Source of the DNA: Peromyscus leucopus
Taxonomy: Eukaryota; Chordata; Mammalia; Rodentia; Cricetidae
DNA length: 64,000 nt
Direction: 5' to 3'
Assembly (NCBI RefSeq): GCF_004664715.2
Contig: NC_051083.1
Span: forward strand, 117,562,534-117,626,533
Shown here: positions 10,780 to 18,845 of the stretch, in pieces
How positions within the stretch are numbered: position 1 is the stretch's first letter
Layout: every line of letters starts with the position of its first letter
Program-made: the position numbers and the translations under genes
The notes under the pieces: generated by a model
Database searches by the model: none
Told to the model about the DNA's origin: nothing
What the model saw: the letters and a program-made list of their open reading frames with translations, nothing else

Positions 10780-10955
10780 TTATTTAGTGTATTTCTATAT
10801 TTGTCTGTATATGTGTGGGCATGCTTGTGTCATGACACATTTAGAGGTCAGAGGACTTGCAAGTGTCTGTTTTTCTTTTTCCACCATGTCAGTCCCAGGA
10901 ATAGAACTCAGGTTGTCAGGCTTGGTGGTTGAGCTGTCTCAACAGCCTGCATGCC
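10780..10955 (-). repeat. B3-like SINE, diverged
   Basis: Reverse SINE of the B3 type: gaggtcagaggacttgc, atagaactcaggttgtcagg, cttggtggttgagctgtctc. Confidence 0.6.
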
Positions 10956-10964
10956 CCACCCCAT

Positions 10965-11187
10965 GTTTTTTTTATTTTTATTTACCATTTATTTTTATGT
11001 GTATGTGTGTTTGTCTGCATGTATGTGCATGTCTAGTACCCACAGAAGACAGACTAGGGCATTGGATTCCCTGGGGCTCCAGTTACAGATGGCTGTGAAC
11101 CACCATGTAGGTGTTGGGAATTAAACCCGGGTCTTCTGGAACAGTAGCCAGTGATCTTAACTACTGAGCCATCTCTCTAGCCCCCAT
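10965..11187 (-). repeat. B2/B3 SINE
   Basis: Reverse B2: tttatgtgtatgtgtgtttg, gattccctggggctccag, ctgagccatctctctagccc. Confidence 0.9.
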
Positions 11188-11217
11188 TGTTTTGGTTTAT
11201 TTTTTTGTTTTGGTTTT

Positions 11218-11376
11218 TGTTTGTTTGTTTGTTTTTGAGACAGGGCTTCTCTGTGCAGTTTTGGTGCCTGTCCTGGATCTCGCTCTATAGACCAGGCTGG
11301 TCTCGAACTCAAAGAAATCCACCTGGCTCTGCCTCCTGAGTGCTGGGATTAAAGGTGTGCGCCACCACCACCTAGC
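11218..11376 (-). repeat. B1 SINE
   Basis: Reverse B1 of the cricetid type with gcctgtcctggatctcgctc; a T run of about 16 follows at 11377-11392. Confidence 0.9.
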
Positions 11377-11392
11377 TTTTTTTTTTTTTTTT

Positions 11393-11760
11393 ATGGTTAA
11401 CACAAGTTAGAGTCATCTGGGAAAAGGAACCTCAATTGAGAAAATGCCTCTATGAGATTGCCAAGTCTGTAGGGAATTTTCTTGATTAATGATTGATGTG
11501 GGAGATTCAGCACACTGTAGGTGTGTCACCCCTGGACTGGTGGTCCTGGGTTTTGTAAGAAAGCAGGCTGAGCAAGCCATGAGGAGCAAGCCCATAAGTA
11601 ATACCTGTCCATGGCCTCTGCACCAGATTCTGCCTCCAGCTCCCTGCACTGACTTCGTTCATGAAGGACTGTAAACTATAAGGTTAAATAAACCACTTCT
11701 TCCCTGGGTTGCTTTTGATCATGGTGTTTTATCACAGTAGTAACAAACAAACTAAGACAC
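11393..11760 (-). mobile_element. hAT-like (URR1-type) element
   Basis: Least interrupted copy of the family in the window: acctcaattgagaaaatgcc, cttgattaatgattgatg, tgtccatggcctctgcacc, aaactataaggttaaataaa, catggtgttttatcacag. Orientation as at 3793-5040. No transposase is encoded. The family name is from memory. Confidence 0.65.
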
Positions 11761-12569
11761 CTCCTCCAGCATCCCCTGTGTATTCTTACAAATGAAATTT
11801 TGGAATTATAGAGAAGTTTAGAAGCCATCTCATTGAGATGTTGCCTAGAATCTTATTAAATATGCCCATGAATTTTTTGTTTATTTACTCCTTCTCCTCT
11901 GTCATGAATCAAACCCTTACCTCCCGCCTGGAAAAGAGCCTCCTGACAAGCCGAGTCTTCACGGCTGCCAGGGTGAACTCTCTGAACTGAAATCTAAGTG
12001 ACCTCTCATTCCAGGGAAGCCAGAATTCTGTGATCTGGCTCTAGCGTACTTGTCCCCGCACACATACCAAATAGTCTGAACTCAACACAGTTCCCGGAGT
12101 TGAACCCAGGGCTTTTAACAACCCCTGCTGTTCAGTACAGTTCTTCCAGAGGGTACCCAGTGCTTTCTGCCTTCCCTTGCTTCTTACCAAAACAGCTGCC
12201 TGAAGAGCTCCTCTTTGCTCTTCTCTGCCTGTGTTCAAACTACTTGACACTGCCTTTGGGAAGTACTTTCTGCCCAAGCTACACTCCTGCATTCCCTGCC
12301 CATGTCCATCCCCTCTGCCAAACAAATTGAGCAGATCAGCCCCTAAATGTTTACTCGGTCAAACCATCAGCAAATCACTGCTTAGGTCTGCTTTCTTGCT
12401 AGAATAAACCTGGGCTATCATCTGGGAGTAAGGAATCTTTCAGCTAAAAGTTCTTTACCTATTCTACTCTGCTTTGTTTAAAGCTAATGACTGACAATTT
12501 CCAAAGCCACCTCCCACAACTTCCACTGTTCATCCCAGAACAAGACAATTATTTTATAGGCTAACCTTT
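11761..12569. other. No feature recognised
   Basis: Single-copy-looking. Open frames of up to 94 codons overlap on both strands at 12041-12330; they lack a recognisable motif and are not called. Confidence 0.45.
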
Positions 12570-12650
12570 TCTTTATGGTGCTGGGGATGGGTCCCAGTGC
12601 CTTTTATATGCTCGGCAAGTGGTCTGTCAGTGAGGCATATGACCTGTACT
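12570..12650 (-). repeat. ID/B4-like SINE remnant
   Basis: ggtgctggggatgggtccca and tgctcggcaagtggtctg are ID-like in reverse. Confidence 0.4.
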
Positions 12651-12691
12651 CCTATGTATAACTTTAATAAGAACATGACCATAATTTTCAC

Positions 12692-12838
12692 CAGGTGGTG
12701 GTGACACGTCTTTAATCCCAGCACTAGGGAGGCAGAGGCAGGCAGACCTCCAAGTCCAAGGCCAGCCTAGTGTACCGAGTGAGTTCCAGAACAGCCAAGG
12801 CTACACAGAGAAACTCTGTCTCAACCCCCTCCAAAAAA
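12692..12838 (+). repeat. B1 SINE
   Basis: Plus-strand B1, ccaggtggtggtgacacgtc to aaactctgtctcaac. Confidence 0.9.
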
Positions 12839-13059
12839 AGAACCCATAATTTTCAAGACTTGAAAAGGCCCTAGGATCAAGATCAGCCATCGTTTTGGAC
12901 GAAAGCCTTGGGTGATGTACCCTGAGGAACATACCCCTTTGAGACATGCCTATTAAAACTGAAAACTGCACTTACTGTCTGCGTATTAGCTACCTTAAGT
13001 AAAACACCAGTGAACCACTAGAGACAATAGACTTGTATTATTATTGTTGTTGTCTCGTT

Positions 13060-13190
13060 TTTTTCAAGACAGGGTTTCTCTGTGTAGCCCTGGTTCTCCT
13101 AAAACCAGCACCGTAGACCAGACTGGCCTCGAACTCAGTGAACTGCCTCTAAATGCTGGAATTAAATGTGTGCACCACTACCACTGGGAT
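13060..13190 (-). repeat. B1 SINE, diverged
   Basis: Reverse B1 with acagggtttctctgtgtagc and gaccagactggcctcgaac. Part of the middle is missing. Confidence 0.85.
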
Positions 13191-13249
13191 AAATTTATGT
13201 GATGCAAGTGTACATTGGTGGTATTAAGGGTTATAACAAAAAAGCTTTA

Positions 13250-13443
13250 GGGGCTGGAGAGATGGCTCAGCGGTTAAGAGCACTGGCTGTTCTTCCAGAG
13301 GTCCTGAGTTCAATTCCCAGCAACCACATGGCTCATGACCATCTGTAATGAGGTCTGATGCCCTCTTCTGACCTGCAGGTATACCTGCAGACAGAACACC
13401 GTATATATAATTAATAAATAAATCTTTAAAAAAAAACAAAAAA
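13250..13443 (+). repeat. B2/B3 SINE, young copy
   Basis: Intact gggctggagagatggctcag start and gtatatataattaataaata tail region. Flanked by the duplication caaaaaagcttta (near 13237-13249 and 13444-13456). Confidence 0.95.
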
Positions 13444-13457
13444 CAAAAAAGCTTTAA

Positions 13458-14142
13458 TCTGCACTTTTACTGATCTGCTTTATTAGAAGGGAGGGAGACC
13501 TTGCTTTCCTGACACATCAAACTTAACTACAGTTAGGCACCAACAAAGTAGACAGCACAGGAAATATCTAATGTTTTTTATGTTTATGTAATTGCCTCAA
13601 ACATTAGTCACTTAAAAAATTCATACATACTTAATACAGAATTTACTACCCTGCGTCTCTTTTAAGATTTCCTATCATCAACAGCACTTAAAACCCATGC
13701 CCTGGGCAACTCCCCCCCCCACCCCACCCCACCCCACCCCGCCGCGCGACCTCCCGCCCCCCACTGGGGAGTAGGACCAATGTCATCACTGTTTTCCTAA
13801 TGGTGAAGTGGAAACTTAGGTAACTAGCTCAAAGCTGAAGTATAATTCAGTAAAAATTCTTACTAAATTGAACCTATGTTATGAGAGAAAAAAAAATGAA
13901 GGGGTTTCAAAACTGGGACGTTCCAAGGCACAAAGAATGACACATAGTGAGTGATACCGCCCTTTCTAATGAGAACTCGGTGTTCATGTCGGCAGAGGGT
14001 GAAACAACACATGCGGACTTTTTCCATTTCCCAAAGACAGGGTAGTCTTAACACTAACATATGAAACAGAATGAGAAAGTAGGGTAAGATGTACCTAGTC
14101 CTTTCAATTTTGTAAATTTGAAACTTGAAATAGATAACCAGT
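13458..14142. other. Unique sequence with C-rich tract
   Basis: No gene recognised. Contains the C4A repeat at 13712-13740; a T run of about 26 follows at 14144-14169. Confidence 0.45.
13712..13740 (-). other. (CCCCA)n tract; G-quadruplex candidate on minus strand
   Basis: The minus strand reads GGGGT repeated four times next to a run of nine to ten G, satisfying the four-G-run rule several times over. Confidence 0.7.
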
Positions 14143-14618
14143 GTTGTTTTTTTTTTTTTTTTTTTTTTTAACCATAGTTCTTTGGGCCAGCACCATCTGC
14201 ACCAGAGGCTGGGTTATGAAAAGCAAACCCTTGGGCCCCACCTGATAGTCAAGTCTCTGGAGATGGGGATGACATTGTTTTAACAAGTGATAAAACTAAA
14301 GGGCCTGCACAATAAAATTCTCCAAATCACATGACCTGCTTCCTTATGCAGAGGCAAACTTAAAAGTTTTCCTCCAGCACATCCCTAAAAAAATTATTTT
14401 AGGCTCAATAGGAAAGGGCACTTGCCACAAAGCTTGAGAATCGATCTATCCCATAATCCGATCTATCCCATAATCCACAAAGTGGAAAGAATTAACTCTC
14501 AAATTGTTCTCAAATCTCTACACGCCTGTAGCACTTCATGTGTTCGAATACAAACAACTGAATAAATATAACTATATAAGTTTTGGAAGTCCAGGAGTGC
14601 TGGGATTAAAGGCACACG

Positions 14619-14768
14619 CTGGGCAGCGGTGGCACACACCTTTAATCCCAGCACTCTGGAGTCAGAGGCAGGCGGGTCTCTGAGAGTTTCAAGACAGCCT
14701 GGTCTACAAAGCGAGATCCAGCACAGCCAAGGAAATATACTGAAACTCTTGTCTTAGATAAACAAACA
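14619..14768 (+). repeat. B1 SINE
   Basis: Plus-strand B1 (ctgggcagcggtggcacaca onward). Just before it, 14594-14618 is a scrap of reverse B1 (gagtgctgggattaaaggc). Confidence 0.85.
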
Positions 14769-14965
14769 GGCTGGAGAGATGGCTCAGAGGTTAAGAGCAC
14801 TGGCTGTTCTTCCAAAGGTCCTGAGTTCAATTCCCAGCAACCACACGGTGGCTCACAACCATCTATAATGAGATCTGGTGCCCTCTTCTGGCCTGCAGGC
14901 ATACATGCAGGCAGAACACTGTATACATAATAAATAAATCTTTAAAAAGAAAAACAAACAAACAA
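14769..14965 (+). repeat. B2/B3 SINE
   Basis: Directly abuts the B1 tail; full-length from ggctggagagatggctcaga to the gtatacataataaataaatc tail. Confidence 0.95.
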
Positions 14966-15264
14966 AATGTTTTAAAACCCCTAGCATTGCTAATTATGAA
15001 GAAAAAGAAAGAGCCATTTTTCCAGATCTATACATCTGCTTTATTTTGCAAATTTACATTAAGTTCACCCAACAGCCAAAATGGCATTACTTCAAATATA
15101 TCTTAAAATATATATCATTTACATATACAAAAATATATATTACATTTACATTTTACATATACATTAAAAATTACACTCCAAATGTGTTCATATCAATGAC
15201 TAGCTAAAGGATTTTACAATCTTACTTTAGCCCTGATAAAGACTGTCGCCAATGAAGGTCCTGC
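14966..15264. other. AT-rich sequence downstream of mir-363
   Basis: Contains a TA-rich stretch (15100-15175) and, read on the minus strand, an AATAAA. No repeat recognised. Confidence 0.4.
15040..15045 (-). terminator. Candidate poly(A) signal for the miRNA host RNA
   Basis: AATAAA on the minus strand about 220 nt past mir-363. Position is plausible for the end of the primary transcript, but such a hexamer is common by chance in AT-rich DNA. Confidence 0.25.
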
Positions 15265-15339
15265 GGTTTACAGATGGATACCGTGCAATTTTTTTCCTAT
15301 TACACTAATCAAAATTGCAACGTGATCCATCCGATAACA
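15265..15339 (-). ncRNA. Mir363: microRNA hairpin mir-363
   Basis: The mature 3p strand (15269-15290, minus) reads AATTGCACGGTATCC and onward, as in human, with the miR-25/92 family seed ATTGCAC. The 5p strand at 15312-15333 is CGGATGGATCACGTTGC-type, with a few changes from human. The arms pair around a loop at about 15291-15311. It is last in the cluster. In known species miR-363 acts in Argonaute to repress miR-92-family targets. Confidence 0.95.
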
Positions 15340-15420
15340 GCAAAACAGGTCATTTCATAATTACATTCCAGCAAAACTTAAAACTTTCCGAAACTATAAG
15401 ATGATTTAAAAATCCTCTTT

Positions 15421-15494
15421 TCTTCCACAGGCCGGGACAAGTGCAATACTTTTTATCTAACACAAGTAATGCACTAATCCCCACCTGTGGATGA
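15421..15494 (-). ncRNA. Mir92a-2: microRNA hairpin mir-92a-2
   Basis: The mature 3p strand at 15427-15448 (minus) begins TATTGCACTTGTCCCGG and matches miR-92a over its whole 22 nt as far as I recall it. Seed ATTGCAC is intact. The 5p arm at about 15473-15494 contains the GGGGATTAGTGCATT segment. The hairpin lies 57 nt before mir-19b-2 on the genome. It is the same product as from mir-92a-1 of the mir-17~92 cluster. Confidence 0.97.
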
Positions 15495-15551
15495 ATGGGC
15501 ATGGATGCTGAAGATGTGCGTAAAGGTGTCCACAAAGATGCTGAAAGGTAC

Positions 15552-15646
15552 ACATTATCACAATCAGTTTTGCATGGGTTTGCACAGCCATATATCACAT
15601 ATACGCTGAAATGCAAACCTGCAAAACTAACTGTAAGCAGCAATGT
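15552..15646 (-). ncRNA. Mir19b-2: microRNA hairpin mir-19b-2
   Basis: The mature 3p strand at 15564-15586 (minus) has the intact miR-19 seed GTGCAAA. Its ninth base is C where human and mouse have U (plus-strand G at 15578). The 5p arm (AGTTTTGCAGGTTTGC onward) appears unchanged. C9 faces a G in the 5p arm, turning a G-U wobble into a G-C pair, so folding is kept or strengthened. In mice miR-19 is the main oncogenic component of the paralogous mir-17~92 cluster, acting on Pten among others. Confidence 0.95.
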
Positions 15647-15689
15647 CCTTGTACAGTATTTTCAGCAACAAGAGCTTTGTTGATCCAAG

Positions 15690-15757
15690 AGTACTAAAAG
15701 TGCTCACAGTGCAGTAGAGTGATGCAAAACTACCTGCACAATGAGCACTTTGGTACT
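15690..15757 (-). ncRNA. Mir20b: microRNA hairpin mir-20b
   Basis: The mature 5p strand at 15730-15752 (minus) reads CAAAGTGCTCATTGTGC and onward. Seed AAAGTGC of the miR-17 family is intact. Base 13 is U where human and mouse miR-20b have A (plus-strand A at 15740). Opposite it the 3p arm carries U, so by eye an A-U pair becomes a U-U mismatch in mid-stem. The rest of the stem pairs well. Confidence 0.95.
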
Positions 15758-15920
15758 ACCAGGACCTAATCTTGTCCTTCTATACAACTGCACACTGCAC
15801 ACAGTCCCCACCATCTCTTTCTTGCTGAAACACTGAAAGAGCGGAAGATAAGCCTTTGAAATTCGTCCCGTTCAATCATTTCTCGAGGCATGCTTTTCAA
15901 ATGCTGGATAATCAGTAGCC

Positions 15921-15987
15921 TGTGCGAGAAGGGGCACTTAGGGCAGTCGATTCTAAGCTAACTGCACTAGATGCACCTTTAACACAA
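15921..15987 (-). ncRNA. Mir18b: microRNA hairpin mir-18b, altered
   Basis: The mature 5p region at 15958-15981 (minus) is recognisable by GGTGCATCTAGTGCAGTTAG. Two differences from the human hairpin stand out. There are three A instead of two before GGTGC (T run 15978-15980 on plus), at the expected 5' end of the mature strand. About 8 nt (TGAAGCAG) are missing from the loop, at the join 15957/15958. The 3p arm (ACTGCCCTAAGTGCCCC) still pairs. The loop is about 13 nt. Processing may be shifted, changing the seed, or reduced; sequence alone cannot say which. Confidence 0.9.
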
Positions 15988-16080
15988 GAGACACATTACA
16001 GAGGAGCAGCTCAGAACCATCAACCACGTCATGCATGATGCAGAAGCCACGCAGGTGCTCTGGAGCCACGGATGAAATCA

Positions 16081-16161
16081 CCATGGTCATGTAAGAAGTG
16101 CTTACATTGCAGTAGACCTCAAAAAGCTACCTGCACTGTAAGCACTTTGACATGGCCAAGG
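16081..16161 (-). ncRNA. Mir106a: microRNA hairpin mir-106a
   Basis: First hairpin of the cluster. The mature 5p strand at 16127-16149 (minus) begins CAAAGTGCTTACAGTGC and over 23 nt reads the same as miR-17-5p. Mouse miR-106a has CTAAC and human starts AAAAG at the differing sites. The 3p arm TGCAATGTAAGCACTTC pairs around the CTTTTTGAGG loop, and the lower stem CCTTGGCCATG/CATGACCATGG is intact. Seed AAAGTGC targets cell-cycle regulators such as E2F1 and p21 in known species. Confidence 0.96.
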
Positions 16162-16539
16162 CCTGTTTCAGCAGCATAACCCTGTAGTCTTCCTCGAGCT
16201 CTTCTTTTCCATCTTCTTTTCCAGATCTCTGCAGACTCACCTGGGCAAATGCACACATACTCACGTTAGAAACAAGGAAATGAACTATGAGTTACTATTT
16301 CTAAAACAAGCTTGCCTTTGGCTCAGAGTGCAAGCTAGGCTGCGTTGTTTCAACACAATCCTGACAAACATTAATAATCTCAATTATTTGCACAGACTTG
16401 AACCTGAATACCACTGGCAATTTCAGAATGCCTGACTCCTAAGGGTAAAAGGATTATGGATTCCCTCTCCATTGAAGAGACCTTGATATTTGCATCCCAG
16501 AAAATTTGTAGACCTTTAACATCCACCCTGATCTTCTTT
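16162..16539 (-). other. Upstream part of pri-miRNA, no repeat
   Basis: No hairpin besides mir-106a was recognised. On the minus strand a consensus-like splice donor CCAG/GTGAGT lies near 16236-16241, 75-80 nt before the mir-106a stem. It could end an exon just upstream of the cluster. Confidence 0.4.
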
Positions 16540-16728
16540 TTTAAAAAATAATTTGTTTTTATTTTCTGTGCACTGGTGTTCTCCTGCATGTATGTCTGTG
16601 TGAGTGTCAGATCCCCTGGAACTGGAGTTACAGACAGTTGTGAGCTGCCATGTGGGTGCTGGGAATTGAACCTGGGACCTCTGTAAGAGAGGATAGTGCT
16701 CTTAACTGCTGAGTCATCTCTCCAGCCA
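16540..16728 (-). repeat. B2/B3 SINE within the pri-miRNA region
   Basis: Reverse on the plus strand, hence antisense-inserted relative to plus but sense to the miRNA transcript. gatcccctggaactggagtt, attgaacctgggacctctg and gagtcatctctccagcc are clear. Confidence 0.9.
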
Positions 16729-17639
16729 CCCCCCTTTCTGAGTTTCTAAGAGACAGAGCCCAGAAAAGATACAAGTAAAAAACAGAACTGATAGCTTTGG
16801 AGTGCCATACAGAAAGTCACTGTGTTCGATTAGAAGAGTCCCTGCCCCCAGCCCATTAACAGAAAATGAGAGAAATTTCAGAGCTGCTTTAAGAAACAGC
16901 CTTACACTCTTCACATAATGCACAGATGGCCTAGAGATGTCACATTTTGATCTATTTCAAAGGGCTCTACTTCTGTTTAAACATTTATGGACCCATTTTC
17001 TCCATTAAACCCAAAGAAGTCAGATTAGCTCTTTTGATTCATGTCATTATCTTCCAGAGGAAAACCTCTCTCATTTCCAAGTGCTTATCTTACCTAAGAA
17101 AATACAGCAAAGCAGTGAGCTAGCCACTATTTGAATATTTGAAGGTTCACAAAGAGTGCCCACCCCCCACCCCCGCCACCCCGCTCCTCTCCGTGATAGG
17201 ATGAGGTTTGTGAGGGGGGGAAAAACACCAATAAACTTCAGGGACACAATACATGAAATATGTAAAATGAGCAAGGTTATTTTAAATGTTGGATTTTTTA
17301 CTAGTGACTAAGCTAGTCATTAAAACGCTTTTAAAAATTAAATTCGTAAAACTTATTAAGCAAGTATGAAATCTGTCTTCCTTAAGAGAAGAATTGGCTT
17401 AGTAAATAAATAGGGATAATATTTATCTTCTTGAACTGGGTTTCTACACCTAAAGGGTTTTGCCTCCACTAAAAATATATTCCCAAACCCGACTCAACCT
17501 GGCAAAAGCTCCCCAGTCCTTAGAGAATGCCCCCTCTATTAATACCTTTCTTTAACTAACCCATCCTCTGCGCTACCTCCCAGTCACTGTCCAACCTCTA
17601 AAATCGTTGAGAACCCAGTCTTGCACCACCTTAGGATTT
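16729..17639. other. Between SINE and CpG island: presumed intron of host RNA
   Basis: Single-copy-looking. A C-rich run at 17162-17183 is G-rich in the transcript. Poly-G/A patch at 17213-17226. No ORF of note. Confidence 0.4.
17162..17183 (-). other. G-quadruplex candidate in the host RNA
   Basis: The transcript strand has runs of four, five and six G separated by one to four bases. It meets the four-run rule only if the six-G run is split, so this is weaker than the tract at 13712. Confidence 0.4.
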
Positions 17640-17668
17640 CCTTCGGGGCTCTGCCCCGTTGCTCAGGC

Positions 17669-17677
17669 CCTCACCTG
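17669..17677 (-). other. Candidate splice donor, first exon of host RNA
   Basis: Minus strand reads CAG/GTGAGG, with the exon's last base at about 17675. With the inferred start near 18455 it would give a first exon of roughly 0.8 kb. Confidence 0.4.
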
Positions 17678-17926
17678 CGGCTCCTGCTGAAGTTCGGGAG
17701 CCTCCCGGGAATGCAGGGTGTGCTCTAACCGCTCAAGCCATGCGCTTAGGTCCTCGAGACACCTCAGCAGCCACCAAGATTAAAGAGAAAGAAACAAAGC
17801 ATTATGGGAGACGCGGTTCTCCATTCAAAGCACCAAAACCGCGCCAAGCCCATGCCTCCCTCTCCCTCCATTCTCGGGTTGGTGGGAGAGAAGCCAAAGG
17901 GGAGGGGAGTCCTTTCCCACCCCCTC

Positions 17927-17932
17927 CACGTG
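17927..17932. promoter_or_regulatory. E-box CACGTG
   Basis: Canonical MYC/MAX-type palindrome inside the CpG block. MYC activates the paralogous mir-17~92 locus; action here is inference. Confidence 0.45.
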
Positions 17933-18477
17933 CGCCCCGTCATTCGGCCACCCCCCAAGTTCTCAAAGTTCTCCCGGAACCTGCGGGGCAGCAATGGAGA
18001 GAGGGGGAGTCGTTTCTCACGAGTTGCCTGGCACCCCTCAACTGCACTCGGGTACTCGGCTCTCCTCGAGTGCTGCGTGCTCCATCCCTTCCCACCTTAG
18101 GTAACCGTCTAGGATCCCAGCGGCGCCAGCGGAGGTCCGCGTTTTCTCGTCCATCCAGTCTCCAGCCAGAGCCGGCACGCAGGGGACCGGCCTGGGGCCC
18201 GCCCCTGGCAGGTGGCGAGCGCCACCGTCCCGCTGTGGTCCTGGCCCCGGGAGCCGCGCGCATCTTTGGAGCGCTCCTGGCCCGAGACTCCCCGTGCTGC
18301 CCGTGGAGGAGGGGCAGCGAGGAGCCTCGTGCAGGAAACACGCCCCGGCTGCCCACGCACCTAAGCCCCAAAGCGTCCGGGGCTGCGCAGCTGTCGCCCA
18401 CGAGCCTGGTGGCAGCGCTCCTCCGTCCCCTCGAGCTGCATCCAGAAGTTGAATCCCTGGGAAGAGACCGCCCTTCG

Positions 18478-18514
18478 CCTTTAATAGTCTAGGGGGAAAA
18501 GCCCGCCCCCGCCC
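18478..18514 (-). promoter_or_regulatory. Core promoter candidate: GC boxes plus TATTAAA
   Basis: On the minus strand GGGCGGGGGCGGGC (18514-18501) is followed about 14 nt later by CTATTAAAGG (18487-18478). Spacing fits Sp1 sites and a variant TATA box. A start at about 18450-18455 would follow. Confidence 0.5.
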
Positions 18515-18819
18515 ACCCGGCCCACCCAGGAATTAGGAAACGGAACCCCCACCCCGCCCAGGCCAAAGCCCACCGTGCCCCTGTGACCCACGGAACCGCT
18601 CGCTCAGCATTGCCCTCTGTCCCCAACACCCGAGTCCTTAATCCAAGCGCTCCCGGGAAACCAGCCTAAACCGGTGCCACAGTCGCTCGGCCCAGAATGG
18701 CGCACTCGCCACCACCTCGTCTGGTCCCGCTCCTGAGGCGCTCGCCCCATCCCCCACCGGAGATAGGCGACCGAAGCCCACGCAGCTGTGGGACCCGGGT
18801 GTCCCCCCCAACCCCGCGC

Positions 18820-18829
18820 GCGCATGCGC
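18820..18829. promoter_or_regulatory. NRF1-like palindrome GCGCATGCGC
   Basis: Perfect palindrome matching the NRF1 consensus at the outer edge of the CpG block. Confidence 0.5.
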
Positions 18830-18845
18830 GCACCTCGCAGCTAGA

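Larger units (their letters stand above)
15040..18455 (-). ncRNA. Primary transcript of the mir-106a~363 cluster (inferred extent)
   Basis: One polycistronic RNA is known to carry the six hairpins in human and mouse (Kis2/Xpcl1 host RNA in mouse). The extent given here is inferred. The 5' end is placed about 30 nt downstream of TATTAAA at 18480-18486, and the 3' end at the first AATAAA past mir-363. A splice donor at about 17675 suggests that the hairpins may lie in an intron or a later exon. A B2 (16540-16728) lies in the transcribed region. In related species the paralogous mir-17~92 cluster on an autosome has the same order of seed families. Confidence 0.5.
17640..18845 (-). promoter_or_regulatory. 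CpG-rich promoter block of the miRNA cluster
   Basis: About 1.2 kb with many CpG in an otherwise CpG-poor window, 1.5-2.7 kb upstream of mir-106a. It contains GC boxes (18501-18514), a TATTAAA (18480-18486, minus), a CACGTG E-box and an NRF1-like palindrome. The 277-codon plus-strand frame at 17659-18492 has proline/arginine-rich composition, as GC-rich DNA gives by chance, and is not called a gene. Confidence 0.75.

Noticed and set aside
15264..16161. Possibility that this is the autosomal mir-17~92 cluster
   Set aside because: Order and members (106a, 18b, 20b, 19b-2, 92a-2, 363; no mir-19a) fit only the X-linked paralogue.
17659..18492. 277-codon plus-strand open frame, with a 153-codon frame opposite
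   Set aside because: Lies in the CpG-rich promoter block. P/R/S/A-rich composition without domains; GC-rich DNA lacks stops by chance.
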